DNA from: DATDIC01 sp963777625
Lineage (GTDB): Bacteria > Pseudomonadota > Alphaproteobacteria > Acetobacterales > Acetobacteraceae
Assembly (NCBI GenBank): GCA_963777625.1
Contig: CAVZRO010000026.1
Location: 410,499 to 474,498 of the forward strand
Length of the DNA stretch: 64,000 bases
Reading direction: 5' to 3'
Under the pieces are notes generated by a model. The model did not search any database. It worked only from the letters and a program-made list of their open reading frames with translations, and had not been told where the DNA came from. Both the position numbers and the translations under genes were made by a program. Positions 9,195 through 17,046 of this stretch are shown piece by piece. Positions within the stretch are counted from its first letter, which is position 1. Every line of letters starts with the position of its first letter.

Positions 9195-9412
9195 GTTTCG
9201 CAGCACCCAAATCCGCCGTTTCACCCACGACGCGCCAACTGCGCAGCCACCCCCGGGCTAATGTTCGACAGCCGGAGGCCACGCGGGTACATTGGCTCCC
9301 GTGTCGGCCCGGCCGGCGTCAGAGTGCAACCGACCTTGGTCCGTCGCAATGAGCGTCCACATGTTAGTCTCAATCCCTTGAAGGCGCTCGGCCCCATTCT
9401 GGCGAGGCGGTG

Positions 9413-10717
9413 ATGCGCACCGCCGTCTTCGCAACGGTGCGCAACGAGGCGGATATCCTCCCGGCGTTTCTCCGCCACATCCTGGCGCTGTTCGATTATG
9501 GCATCCTGGTCGATCACCGCTCGATCGATGGCTCGGCCGAAATGCTGCGCGCAGCCTGCGCCGGTCGCCCCGGCTGGCGATGCTGGCGCGCCACGTATGA
9601 AGGGCACCATCAGCAACAGGCGGCCGCAATCGGTCTGAATCGCCTGTTTCAGGAGACCGACGCCGACATCGTCTGTCTTCTGGATGCCGACGAGTTCATC
9701 GACGTTGCCGATCGGACGGAGCTCGAACGGCTGTTTGGCAGGCTTGGCGATCCGGCCCAGGTCGGCCAGTTGTTCTGGCGGAATTGTATCCCGGCAAACC
9801 TGGGGCAAGACCGGTTCGATATCGGCGACCTGATCCAGGTGTGCCCGGAGCGGTCGATCTATCCCAAAATCGTTGTCCCACGCGCACTCTGGCACACGCG
9901 CAATGGTGCAGCACGGCCCACCGCGGGATATCATTCGATCGCGTGGGATCAGGGCGCATACCTCACCTATCAGCCGGTCGGCGACCTGCTGCATGTCCCG
10001 TTCCGCTCACGCAGCCAGATGGAACGGAAACTGGTGCTTGGCCGCCTGGCCGACCTTGCCAGGGCGGACCGGGCGGAGAATGAGAACGTGCACTGGCGGG
10101 ACATGCTCGAACGCGTGGCGGCCGGGGCCATCGACGAGCCGGACCTGATCGGCTGGATCACCGGATACGGCGAGCCCGGATTTGCGGGGCGACGCGTGGA
10201 CAGGGCTGGGCTGACCGGCCTGGGGTTTTCCCTCCGCCCCCTCAATGTTGCGGCCGTCGCCACCCTGGACCTGCCATCAGGGCGCGAACTGGACCCGCTG
10301 CGAGCGATGGCTGCCGTCCTGTGCGCGTGGCGCCTCGAGGATGGCGGAGCGGGGCTCTGTCTGGACGGGGACATCCTTCACGTGCGGCCGCCCGACACCC
10401 CGCCGTCCGACGCCCCGCCGTCCAACCCCGGGGCGGCATCAGCGTCAACGACCGGCGAGGCCGGCGCGCGGCAGGAGACCGCAAACGGACCCGAGGCGGA
10501 GATTGCCGCGCTTCGGCACGCGATCGCACTGGCGGAGCAGGAAGCGACGCAGGCGCGCCGGCAGCACATCGCGGCGGAAATGGCGACGCACGCGGCGCTA
10601 TCGGCGGTGCAGACGATGCGGGCAAGCACGTCGTTTCGCGTGACCGCCCCGATGCGGTTTGCCGCAGCGTCGATCCGGCGGATGGGCCGTATATTGCCGC
10701 GCAGGACGAGAGCGTGA
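9413..10717 (+). CDS. Glycosyltransferase family 2-like protein with C-terminal coiled coil
   Basis: The N-terminal half carries the GT-A-like pattern seen in glycan-building transferases: TVRNEADILPAFLRHIL, then DHRSIDGSAEML, and the metal-binding DxD-type motif CLLDADEFIDV around residue 90. After about residue 320 comes a Pro-rich linker (repeated PSDAPPSN units), then a helical segment (IAALRHAIALAEQEATQARRQ) ending in ASTSFRVTAPMRFAA, a tail found on many acetobacterial polysaccharide glycosyltransferases. ATG 9413 is preferred over the adjacent GTG 9410 because of GAGGCGG upstream. No other polysaccharide genes are adjacent; acceptor and donor are unknown. Confidence 0.8.
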   Translation: MRTAVFATVRNEADILPAFLRHILALFDYGILVDHRSIDGSAEMLRAACAGRPGWRCWRATYEGHHQQQAAAIGLNRLFQETDADIVCLLDADEFIDVADRTELERLFGRLGDPAQVGQLFWRNCIPANLGQDRFDIGDLIQVCPERSIYPKIVVPRALWHTRNGAARPTAGYHSIAWDQGAYLTYQPVGDLLHVPFRSRSQMERKLVLGRLADLARADRAENENVHWRDMLERVAAGAIDEPDLIGWITGYGEPGFAGRRVDRAGLTGLGFSLRPLNVAAVATLDLPSGRELDPLRAMAAVLCAWRLEDGGAGLCLDGDILHVRPPDTPPSDAPPSNPGAASASTTGEAGARQETANGPEAEIAALRHAIALAEQEATQARRQHIAAEMATHAALSAVQTMRASTSFRVTAPMRFAAASIRRMGRILPRRTRA

Positions 10718-10759
10718 TCGCTTGAGGCTGACGGTCGGAAAGCGTGAATCACGCTCTCG
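10707..10759. terminator. 12-bp perfect inverted repeat after the glycosyltransferase
   Basis: CGAGAGCGTGAT (10707-10718) pairs with ATCACGCTCTCG (10748-10759) across a 29-base loop. It overlaps the 3' end and stop of the glycosyltransferase gene. The long loop and lack of a T-run make a classical intrinsic terminator doubtful; it may be a degenerate copy of the dispersed palindrome just downstream. Confidence 0.45.
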
Positions 10760-10772
10760 AACAACGAATGTT

Positions 10773-10808
10773 AGAGCCTGAGCGTTTCATCTTGAAGCGA
10801 TCATGCTC
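10773..10808. repeat. Dispersed short palindrome (AGAGC-TGA-CG-TTC type), copy 1
   Basis: An imperfect hairpin: AGAGCCTGAGCGTTTC faces GAAGCGATCATGCTCT over a four-base loop, 13 of 16 positions pairing. A related copy with nearly the same right arm (GAGCGATCATGCTCT) lies at 50431-50464 before prs. Both copies sit just upstream of a gene start. Confidence 0.6.
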
Positions 10809-10823
10809 TGAGGGAGGCATGAG

Positions 10824-11159
10824 GTGATCGGCAAGCTGCTGTTCGGAGCCGGCGTCGCCCTGGCGGTCGGATATTGCTATCCGCTGTGGAATGAAAGCGC
10901 GCGGGATCCGTGCCAGGCCGTCGAGCAGCGGTTCATCGGCATGGCGACCACGCCGGCGCCTCTGTCGCATCCCGGTCGGGTGCTGGAATGGGCGGTATTG
11001 CGCAGCTACATCGAACCGTTCTCGGACGGGCGCATCGCCGCCGCGCAGGCGAAGCAGCGTTACCCGGCGCTGCCGCCGCAGCTTGGCTGCGCCGTCGGAT
11101 ATTGGACGGCCTTGCTCGACCCGCATATCGAGGAAGCTGTTCGCCAACGCCTGCGATAA
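10824..11159 (+). CDS. Hypothetical membrane-anchored or secreted small protein
   Basis: The 111-residue product opens with a hydrophobic segment (LLFGAGVALAVGYCYPLW) that could be a signal anchor, followed by a soluble region with two cysteines (DPCQAV and LGCAVG) that might pair outside the cytoplasm. I do not recognise a family. The start is GTG at 10824 after GGCATGAG. It lies just right of the palindrome and is convergent with the lysine-rich protein at 11178. Confidence 0.55.
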   Translation: MIGKLLFGAGVALAVGYCYPLWNESARDPCQAVEQRFIGMATTPAPLSHPGRVLEWAVLRSYIEPFSDGRIAAAQAKQRYPALPPQLGCAVGYWTALLDPHIEEAVRQRLR

Positions 11160-11177
11160 CCCGCACCGGCCGGGTTG

Positions 11178-11894
11178 TCAGGTTTCGTCGTCGAGGTCCG
11201 CGGCTTCCTTGCCCTCGACCAGCAGTGCTACCTTGGCGAACGGCAGTGGCTTGAAGGATTTCAGCATCCGCTCGCTTTTTTTCTGCATGCCGGGAAGCTG
11301 CCGCCCGTCCAGCGTCAGACACAGCGTGTCGGCGCGCTTTTCATCCCCGGTGGCAACGCCGAACGTCATCGTGTGCAGACCGGTTTCCTTCACAAGCATG
11401 GCCCCGAGCGTCTTCGCGCTGGTGCTGCGATGGAGCGCCATGCGGTGGTCCTCGGGCTGCTTGCCGAGCACGATCGCGAAGTTCATCGGCCCACCGCGAT
11501 GCAGTCGTTTGAGCCCGGCCATCAAATACGACTGGTATTCGTCGGGATCGGCAAAAACCCCGTCCTTCGACGGTTTCGCATGCGCCTCGATCCAGTCCTC
11601 TTCGGCCCCGTAGGCACGGTCGAATTTCTTCAGGGTGTCGACCGTCGCCTCCATCTCGGGCGACCCCTTGATCTTGGCCGCTTCGGCGATCACCGCCTTC
11701 ACCGCCGGCGGGATCGCATCCAGCGCGTCCTCGGCCTTTTGCGCCGCATCGGACTCCTTGCCTTGTTCCAGCTTGCGCTTCGCAAGCTCGTAATCCTTCA
11801 GCGCGTCTTCCAGCCTGCCGGCGGTTTTCAGGCCCTTCGGCTGGCTGGCCTTCCACCATTTCGCTGAGAATTCGGGCTGTTCGTTCTTTTTCAC
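11178..11894 (-). CDS. Lysine-rich protein of unrecognised family, T6SS-module paralogue A
   Basis: The 238-residue protein is a clear paralogue of the N-terminal 245 residues of the protein at 15163. Both open with KK(N/G)EQPEFSAKWWK followed by SQPKGLK, share a charged helix, then GVFADPDEYQSYL, then GGPMNFAIVLGKQPEDHRMALHRS and LVKETGLHTMTFGVATG, and close with FKPLPFAK. There is no signal peptide, membrane segment or known catalytic motif. The GTG start at 11894 is chosen because the homology begins there. It is divergent from the metallopeptidase gene at 12037 and faces its paralogue across that gene. Likely roles are chaperone/adaptor, immunity or co-effector; none is proven. Confidence 0.65.
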   Translation of the reverse strand: MKKNEQPEFSAKWWKASQPKGLKTAGRLEDALKDYELAKRKLEQGKESDAAQKAEDALDAIPPAVKAVIAEAAKIKGSPEMEATVDTLKKFDRAYGAEEDWIEAHAKPSKDGVFADPDEYQSYLMAGLKRLHRGGPMNFAIVLGKQPEDHRMALHRSTSAKTLGAMLVKETGLHTMTFGVATGDEKRADTLCLTLDGRQLPGMQKKSERMLKSFKPLPFAKVALLVEGKEAADLDDET

Positions 11895-12036
11895 GAGCCT
11901 GCCATCGCCTCCCACGTTGCCGTCCGCCGCCGGTTCCGCCGATCGTTTCCGAACGCCGGGAACTTATCATATCAGTTGAGTGAACGGTAAGGCCTCGCGT
12001 AAACTGGTCGGCACTGGCGCAAGGGAGCCGTCCGCA

Positions 12037-14381
12037 ATGTCCGGACAAACCGGGGCCGATACGTCAGCGACACCGCAGGTAAGCCCGCAGATCGTCAAGC
12101 AGGACCAGTGGATTACTGGTTTCACCGGCAAGTCGGTCGATCGCAGTCAGCGCATGCTCGGCCTGCAACGCGAGCCGCCGCCGCAACCGACGCCGCCGAC
12201 CTGGGAGCGAACGGAGCCGACGTCAGGCCCGGTTCCACAGGCGCCGTCGCTGGGTGCGCAACGGCCGAGCCCGACCTTGCTATCGGACCAGCAGAAACAG
12301 TTAACCGGCGTCGATAACGCCCTGCAGGAGCTGACCAATGCCGCCGCAGCGATCGGTTCCCCGATCGCTCGCGGCCCGACGGACACCGCCATCACCGCAT
12401 TGAAGCTGCGGCGGGACGCGCTCGCCAACGCCAGCGGCAGCACTGCCGCAATCGAGGCCGAGCTCAAGAAGGCGCCGGCATTGCTGGCCGACATCAACCT
12501 GGCGAAAACGTCTGCCCAGACGGCGAAGGACGATTGGGACAAGGCGGCGGCCCGCAAGGGCGTCGTGGAAACGCGTCTGACCAACGCCGAGAACTGGATC
12601 AAGCAACTGCCGAAAGGCTCAGAGGGTGCGCTCACGAACGAGCTGACCGGCCTGAGAACCAGGGTTTCGAACCTGGCAACCTCCGCCAGTCTCGCCGATT
12701 ACGGCACCGCGCTCACCACCCTGGAACAGGACAGCACCCTCTTCTTCGCCAAGGCCCGGGACGCGTCGGTTCCCAGCTATGCGAACAAGAAGCTCGATCT
12801 GCTGCGCAGCGTCGCGCGTCGGTGCGGCGACGTCGCCACGCCCAACCCGGTGCAGAACCGGCTCAACACGCTGACCGAAGACCAGAAGAACGCGATGCAA
12901 TCGCTGACCGGCAGCGCGCGAACCGACGAGCTTGCCCGCATCGGCAACGATGCCAGCGCCGCCCTCAACGTGGGCTGGGCCGCTTACCAGACCAGGGTCA
13001 GGATCACCAAGCAGCTCTACGCATTCCGCGTTCCGCTCGACACACTGCCCTCGGGCGCGGAGAAAACGACCCTCACCAACGAGAAACTGGCGCTGGATAA
13101 CGCCGTCAAGGACGCATTCAGGCGTACGGACCAGGATATCGCCGCCGTCAGCACCGCGCTGACAACCGTTTCCAACAATGCGGACGCGCTCAAGGCCAAG
13201 CTCGACCGGGCGCAGGTCGCCATCCTCGACGTGGAAAAGACCAAGACCCAGATCGCCGCCAGCCTGGCGGAAGCCAGGAAGACGATCGACGCAATCACCG
13301 ACGGCCCCACCAAGACAGGCTTCAACCAGCTTTACGCCGCCCTGCTGAAGCGGCGCGATGACGCGCTGGCGATGACCAGCGTCGGCAACCGGAAAGCCGA
13401 GCTGTTCGCCGTGAACAAAGAGGCTCTGGCCATGGTCGAACGCGCCAACAAGGCGAGCTTCGACGCCCAGTTGGCGCAGCCGGATGGCAAGCAGAAGATC
13501 GTGGATCTGGTGAAGGCGTTTGGTGAAACCACCGGCGATCCGGTGAAGCAAGCCATTTGCAAGGCCGCGATGAATGCCTGCTACAAGATCGATCTCGACA
13601 TTCCGGAGGGCATGTCGGTCACTCGCCTGCCCAAACTGTTCGAGCTGTTCGGCAGGTTCCGGCCAAGGACCTGAAGAACCTCAAGACCCTGGAATACGAA
13701 ACCGATCCGGATATGGGCTCCAGCTACTACAGCCGCGGCAAGATCGTGCTGAACAAGATCGGCTCGGAAGGTCATACGTATCAGATGGATCGCAGCAAGC
13801 CAGAGAGCCGCGTCAACTATTTCAACGCCACCACGTTGCACGAGATCGGCCACAACGCGGATGATGCCAACAGCATCATGTCAGATAACATGAGCGGCGC
13901 GAATTTCGGCGGATGGAAGTCGGAAACCATCGACAGCGTTGCCGAGGCGCATTACGAGACCTCGTTCAAATCGCTGGTCGGGACCGGCAAGAAACCGTCG
14001 AAGGATCATCTGATGAAGATGATCCACCTGGTCCTGCAAACCGGCACCTGCGGCAAGCCGGCGAATGCCACCGCCGATCTCGGCACCCTGTTCGATGACT
14101 GGAAAGCCATCACCGGCAGCCAGGGCTACCGCAATCTTACGCTGGTCCGCAACGACACCAGCTCGCCGTGGGAAAAGAACATCGATTGCAGCGATGGCCG
14201 TTCCTATCACGAAGGGTACAAGGGCGTCTGGTACAGCTATCTGGCGACCGCCCGCGCCACCAAGATCAGCGACTACATGTGGCGTGCCCCCGGTGAATGG
14301 TTCGCCGACCAGTATGCCTATTACCGGATGCATGCGGACAAGAGCCCGCCGGCAGCCATAGCCACGTACGTCGGCGATTAA
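12037..14381 (+). pseudogene. Helical protein with C-terminal zinc-metallopeptidase domain (candidate T6SS effector), frameshifted
   Basis: The first frame (12037-13674) encodes about 540 residues: a Pro/Gln/Thr-rich start, then long Ala/Thr/Lys-rich coiled helices. The second frame continues to 14381 with a globular domain holding ATTLHEIGHNADD, a gluzincin HExxH site (bases 13839-13853), and about 150 residues later APGEWFADQYAYY, a good candidate for the third, glutamate ligand (14292-14315). The two parts join as ELFG-VPAKDLKNL if one base is missing near 13652, so this was one protein of about 780 residues. The start is the ATG 12037 (MSGQTGAD) with AAGGGAG upstream. Flanking paralogues and the T6SS next door suggest a delivered protease toxin. 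That is inference; the break may be an assembly error. Confidence 0.65.
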
Positions 14382-14415
14382 GGCCTCCGCCCGGCGAACC
14401 GAGAAAGCTCCAGCC

Positions 14416-15105
14416 ATGTCCATCTTCCAGACGACGACCGTCAGTTGCCCGGCTTGCAATACGGAGGTCACGGTCGAGGTTGCGGCCAGCGTGAACGCCG
14501 ATCGACGGCCCGATCTGCGGCAGGAGATTATCGATGGAACCTTCCAGGCAATAACCTGCCCATCCTGTGCCACCAGCTTTCGACTGCAACCGAGCTTCAC
14601 CTACATCGATGTCGGCCGGCGGCAATGGATTTTGGCGCACCCGATCGATGATCTGCCGCACTGGCAGACGCTGGAGGCCGAAGCCCGCACGGTGTTCGAC
14701 ACCGCGTATGGCGCGGCCGCGCCGCGCATCGCCCGCGAGCTGGGCAAGACGTTGGTTGCGCGCATCGCGTTCGGCTGGCCGGCGGTGCGGGAAAAACTCG
14801 TCTGCCAGGAAGCCGGACTCGACGATATCGGCATCGAGCTGCTGAAGCTGGCGGTGATCCGCGATGTACCGAACGCGCCGCTGGCCGACGAATCGGAGCT
14901 GCGGCTGGACCAGGTGGAAGATGAGTCGCTCACCTTCGCCTGGCTGGATTCATCCAATGAAGCGCTCCTGAAGGGGCTTCGTATCCCCCACGACGCCTAC
15001 GCCGAACTGGTCGATGATCCGCAGCCCTGGGCGGCGCTGCGTGCGCGGCTTGCCGGTCAGTTGTTTGTGGATGTCAACCGGCTTCTGGTCACCGCCGGAG
15101 CCTGA
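14416..15105 (+). CDS. CpXC domain protein
   Basis: The N-terminal 55 residues form a zinc-ribbon-like CpXC domain: VSCPACNTEVTVEV near residue 10, then ITCPSCATSFRLQPS near residue 50, which gives four cysteines for one metal site. The remaining 170 residues are an acidic helical domain without a recognised motif. CpXC proteins are poorly characterised and recur near secretion and toxin loci. The gene follows the metallopeptidase by 34 bases on the same strand, so the two are probably co-transcribed. An immunity or folding role for the neighbouring protease is possible but not shown. Confidence 0.75.
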   Translation: MSIFQTTTVSCPACNTEVTVEVAASVNADRRPDLRQEIIDGTFQAITCPSCATSFRLQPSFTYIDVGRRQWILAHPIDDLPHWQTLEAEARTVFDTAYGAAAPRIARELGKTLVARIAFGWPAVREKLVCQEAGLDDIGIELLKLAVIRDVPNAPLADESELRLDQVEDESLTFAWLDSSNEALLKGLRIPHDAYAELVDDPQPWAALRARLAGQLFVDVNRLLVTAGA

Positions 15106-15162
15106 TCCGGTCGCCGATACCACGGCCCTGCCGGGCCGGGTACCGGCGATCCGAAACCAGAT

Positions 15163-16542
15163 TCAGGCCACCGCCTTCGAAAGCGCCGTCAGCGTCGCCG
15201 ACAGTGTCTGCTGGATCGTCAGCGGGGTGAACGGATTGGTATCCAGATCGGCGATGATCTTTTCGCTATCAAGATAGGCCTTATAGCGCTGCATGATCGC
15301 TTTCGCCTCACTGACCAGCTCAGTGCGCTGCGCCGGATCGGTGGCGTTGATCGCCGCGTCCAGCTTGTCGGCGAGGCTTTCGTCCAACGTGGACAGGATC
15401 GGCGAGACCCGGTCGCGATAGAGTTTCTCCAGCTCGGGCGCAATGCCCTCTGCCTGGTAGGTGGCCACGATCTCGCCGCCCAGCTTGTCGATCTCGCCTT
15501 CGACCTTCTTGCGCGCCGCAAGCCAGGCAAGGCGCGATTTGGCATAGGCGACCGCGCCGGTGCCATTGCTGGCCCGACCGTTGCCGCCCGGCGCGTTGCC
15601 AACCGCGTCCAGCGCCGTCCGCAGCGCCGAGATCCCCGACGCCGCAACGGGAAGATTGGGGGCCTTCAGCGCCGTGTTCGCGTCGTTCGCCTGCTTGCCG
15701 AGTGCCGCCTTGCGGGTCGGATCGGTCACCGCCGCTACCCGGCGGATCAGCATCGCGAGTTCGCGCGCCAGCGCGCCGGCGTCGAGCTGCTCGGTCTCGG
15801 TCTCGTCCGCCTCGTCCGCGTCAGTGTCTTCGGGGTCCTCGAGGTCCTCGACCTCCTGCCCGTCAACCATCATCACCAGCTTGGTGAAGGGAAGCGGCTT
15901 GAACTTCTTCAGCATCCGGGCACCCTTCTTGCCCATTCCCGGAAGCTGCCGCCCATCCAGCGCCAGCACCATGACGCCGGGGCGCTCTTCAGATGGCGTG
16001 GCGACGCCGAACGTCATGGCGTGCAGGCCGGTCTCCTTGACCAGGGTGTTGGCCAGCGCCTTCGACCCTTTGCTGCGATGCAGGGCCAGCCGATGATCCT
16101 CGGCCTTCTTGCCCAGCACGAAGCCGAAATTCATCTCCCCGCCCGTGCGCAGCTTCTTCAACGATGCGGTCAGATACGTATGGTACGCCTCCGGATCGGC
16201 GAACACACCTTCGTCGCTCTGTTCCGTATGCTGTTCGATCCAGGCCTGCTCGGGCGCATAGAGCCGGTCGAACTTCTTCAGCGATTCGGCCGTCCAATCC
16301 ATTTCAGGCGTGTTCTTGGCCTTGGACGCCTCGGCAACGACCGCCTTCGCCGCGGTCTCGATACCGCCCAGCGCGTCCCGCGCGGCCTTCGCGGCGTCAG
16401 CATCGCCGGCCTGCTCCAGCTTCTTTTTCGCGTCGTCGTAGTCTTTGAGGGCGTCGTCCAGCTTGCTGGCGCTCTTCAGCCCCTTGGGCTGGCTGCCCTT
16501 CCACCACTTGGCGGAAAATTCCGGCTGCTCACCTTTCTTCAC
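15163..16542 (-). CDS. Lysine-rich protein of unrecognised family with helical C-terminal extension, paralogue B
   Basis: Residues 1-240 repeat the fold of the protein at 11178, with GEQPEFSAKWWKGSQPKGLK, FADPEAYHTYL, MNFGFVLGKKAEDHR, TGLHAMTFGVAT and FKPLPFTKLVM. An acidic linker (LEDPEDTDADEADETETEQ) joins a second half of about 200 residues rich in Ala and Lys helices ending IADLDTNPFTPLTIQQTL. The GTG start at 16542 has GAGAGGTGGG upstream and matches the paralogue's start. It converges with the CpXC gene and is divergent from the TssB-TssC fusion. Function is unknown; duplicate copies around a putative protease make an effector-handling role the leading guess. Confidence 0.65.
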   Translation of the reverse strand: MKKGEQPEFSAKWWKGSQPKGLKSASKLDDALKDYDDAKKKLEQAGDADAAKAARDALGGIETAAKAVVAEASKAKNTPEMDWTAESLKKFDRLYAPEQAWIEQHTEQSDEGVFADPEAYHTYLTASLKKLRTGGEMNFGFVLGKKAEDHRLALHRSKGSKALANTLVKETGLHAMTFGVATPSEERPGVMVLALDGRQLPGMGKKGARMLKKFKPLPFTKLVMMVDGQEVEDLEDPEDTDADEADETETEQLDAGALARELAMLIRRVAAVTDPTRKAALGKQANDANTALKAPNLPVAASGISALRTALDAVGNAPGGNGRASNGTGAVAYAKSRLAWLAARKKVEGEIDKLGGEIVATYQAEGIAPELEKLYRDRVSPILSTLDESLADKLDAAINATDPAQRTELVSEAKAIMQRYKAYLDSEKIIADLDTNPFTPLTIQQTLSATLTALSKAVA

Positions 16543-17046
16543 GATCCCACCTCTCGTCCGCAGGGGGTCAACACAAGTCACGGTGCCGACGGTGGACGCC
16601 GCCAGCATCGTGCAGTCAGCGTCGTGCAGTCAGCATCCGATCAGGCGGCCGGCTGCCGCGCGGACAACGCATACCATGTCCAGTATGGCTTTGTCAGCCT
16701 GAACAATGACCCGAACATAGCGGAACCGCCACCCGCCGTTCCCACCGTGCCTCCGGCCCACGCCCATAAATCCGGTTTCCAACCTCTTTGTTCCGAGTCC
16801 GGCTGGTCGCCGGAACGCGGGTTCGGTCGCTCAGCACGGAGCGGCGGACGCGCATCCCGGGCGCGCCCGGCAATCGGAGGAATTGCCGAACCGGTGGGCA
16901 CTGGTATACCAAGGTTCCGCCGGAACCCGGGTATACCGCGCGCCGGGTTGGCGGGCGGCGGCGCGCGAATCAATACGATACCCGGATTCCGCAGGAAGAC
17001 GGGTATATCATTCGCCGCCGCCAGAGGACATCCCCGAAGGACACCC
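16543..17046. promoter_or_regulatory. Divergent intergenic region between paralogue B and tssBC, with hairpin pair
   Basis: About 500 bases without a convincing gene; the tssBC frame stays open through much of it but the predicted peptide is low-complexity Arg/Pro/Gly and has no TssB homology. It contains a direct repeat CGTGCAGTCAGC near 16609-16632 and two related dyad elements at 16903-16937 and 16977-17009. As the only long region before the T6SS structural genes, it probably carries the divergent promoters. Confidence 0.5.
16903..17009. repeat. Two related GGTATACC-type dyads upstream of the T6SS operon
   Basis: The left element (16903-16937) has arms GGTATACC and GGTTCC mirrored by GGAACC and GGTATACC over a three-base centre. 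The right element (16977-17009) has the same plan: GATACCCG, GATTCC, GGAAGA, CGGGTATATC. The centres TTCCGC-GGAA are almost identical. The right copy ends about 38 bases before the tssBC start. Confidence 0.6.

Noticed and set aside
13557..14381. Separate short metallopeptidase gene with its own start
   Set aside because: Its first 35 residues are the shadow of the preceding frame; homology-like sequence begins exactly where the upstream frame ends, so a single frameshifted gene is more likely.
12037..14381. DUF4157-type metallopeptidase of an extracellular contractile injection system
   Set aside because: The HExxH surroundings lack the HELxHxxQQ pattern of that domain, and the neighbouring genes are T6SS.
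16021..17046. Upstream extension of the TssB-TssC fusion
   Set aside because: The open frame begins inside the opposite-strand gene at 15163, has no sheath homology, and a proper ATG with TssB sequence lies at 17047.
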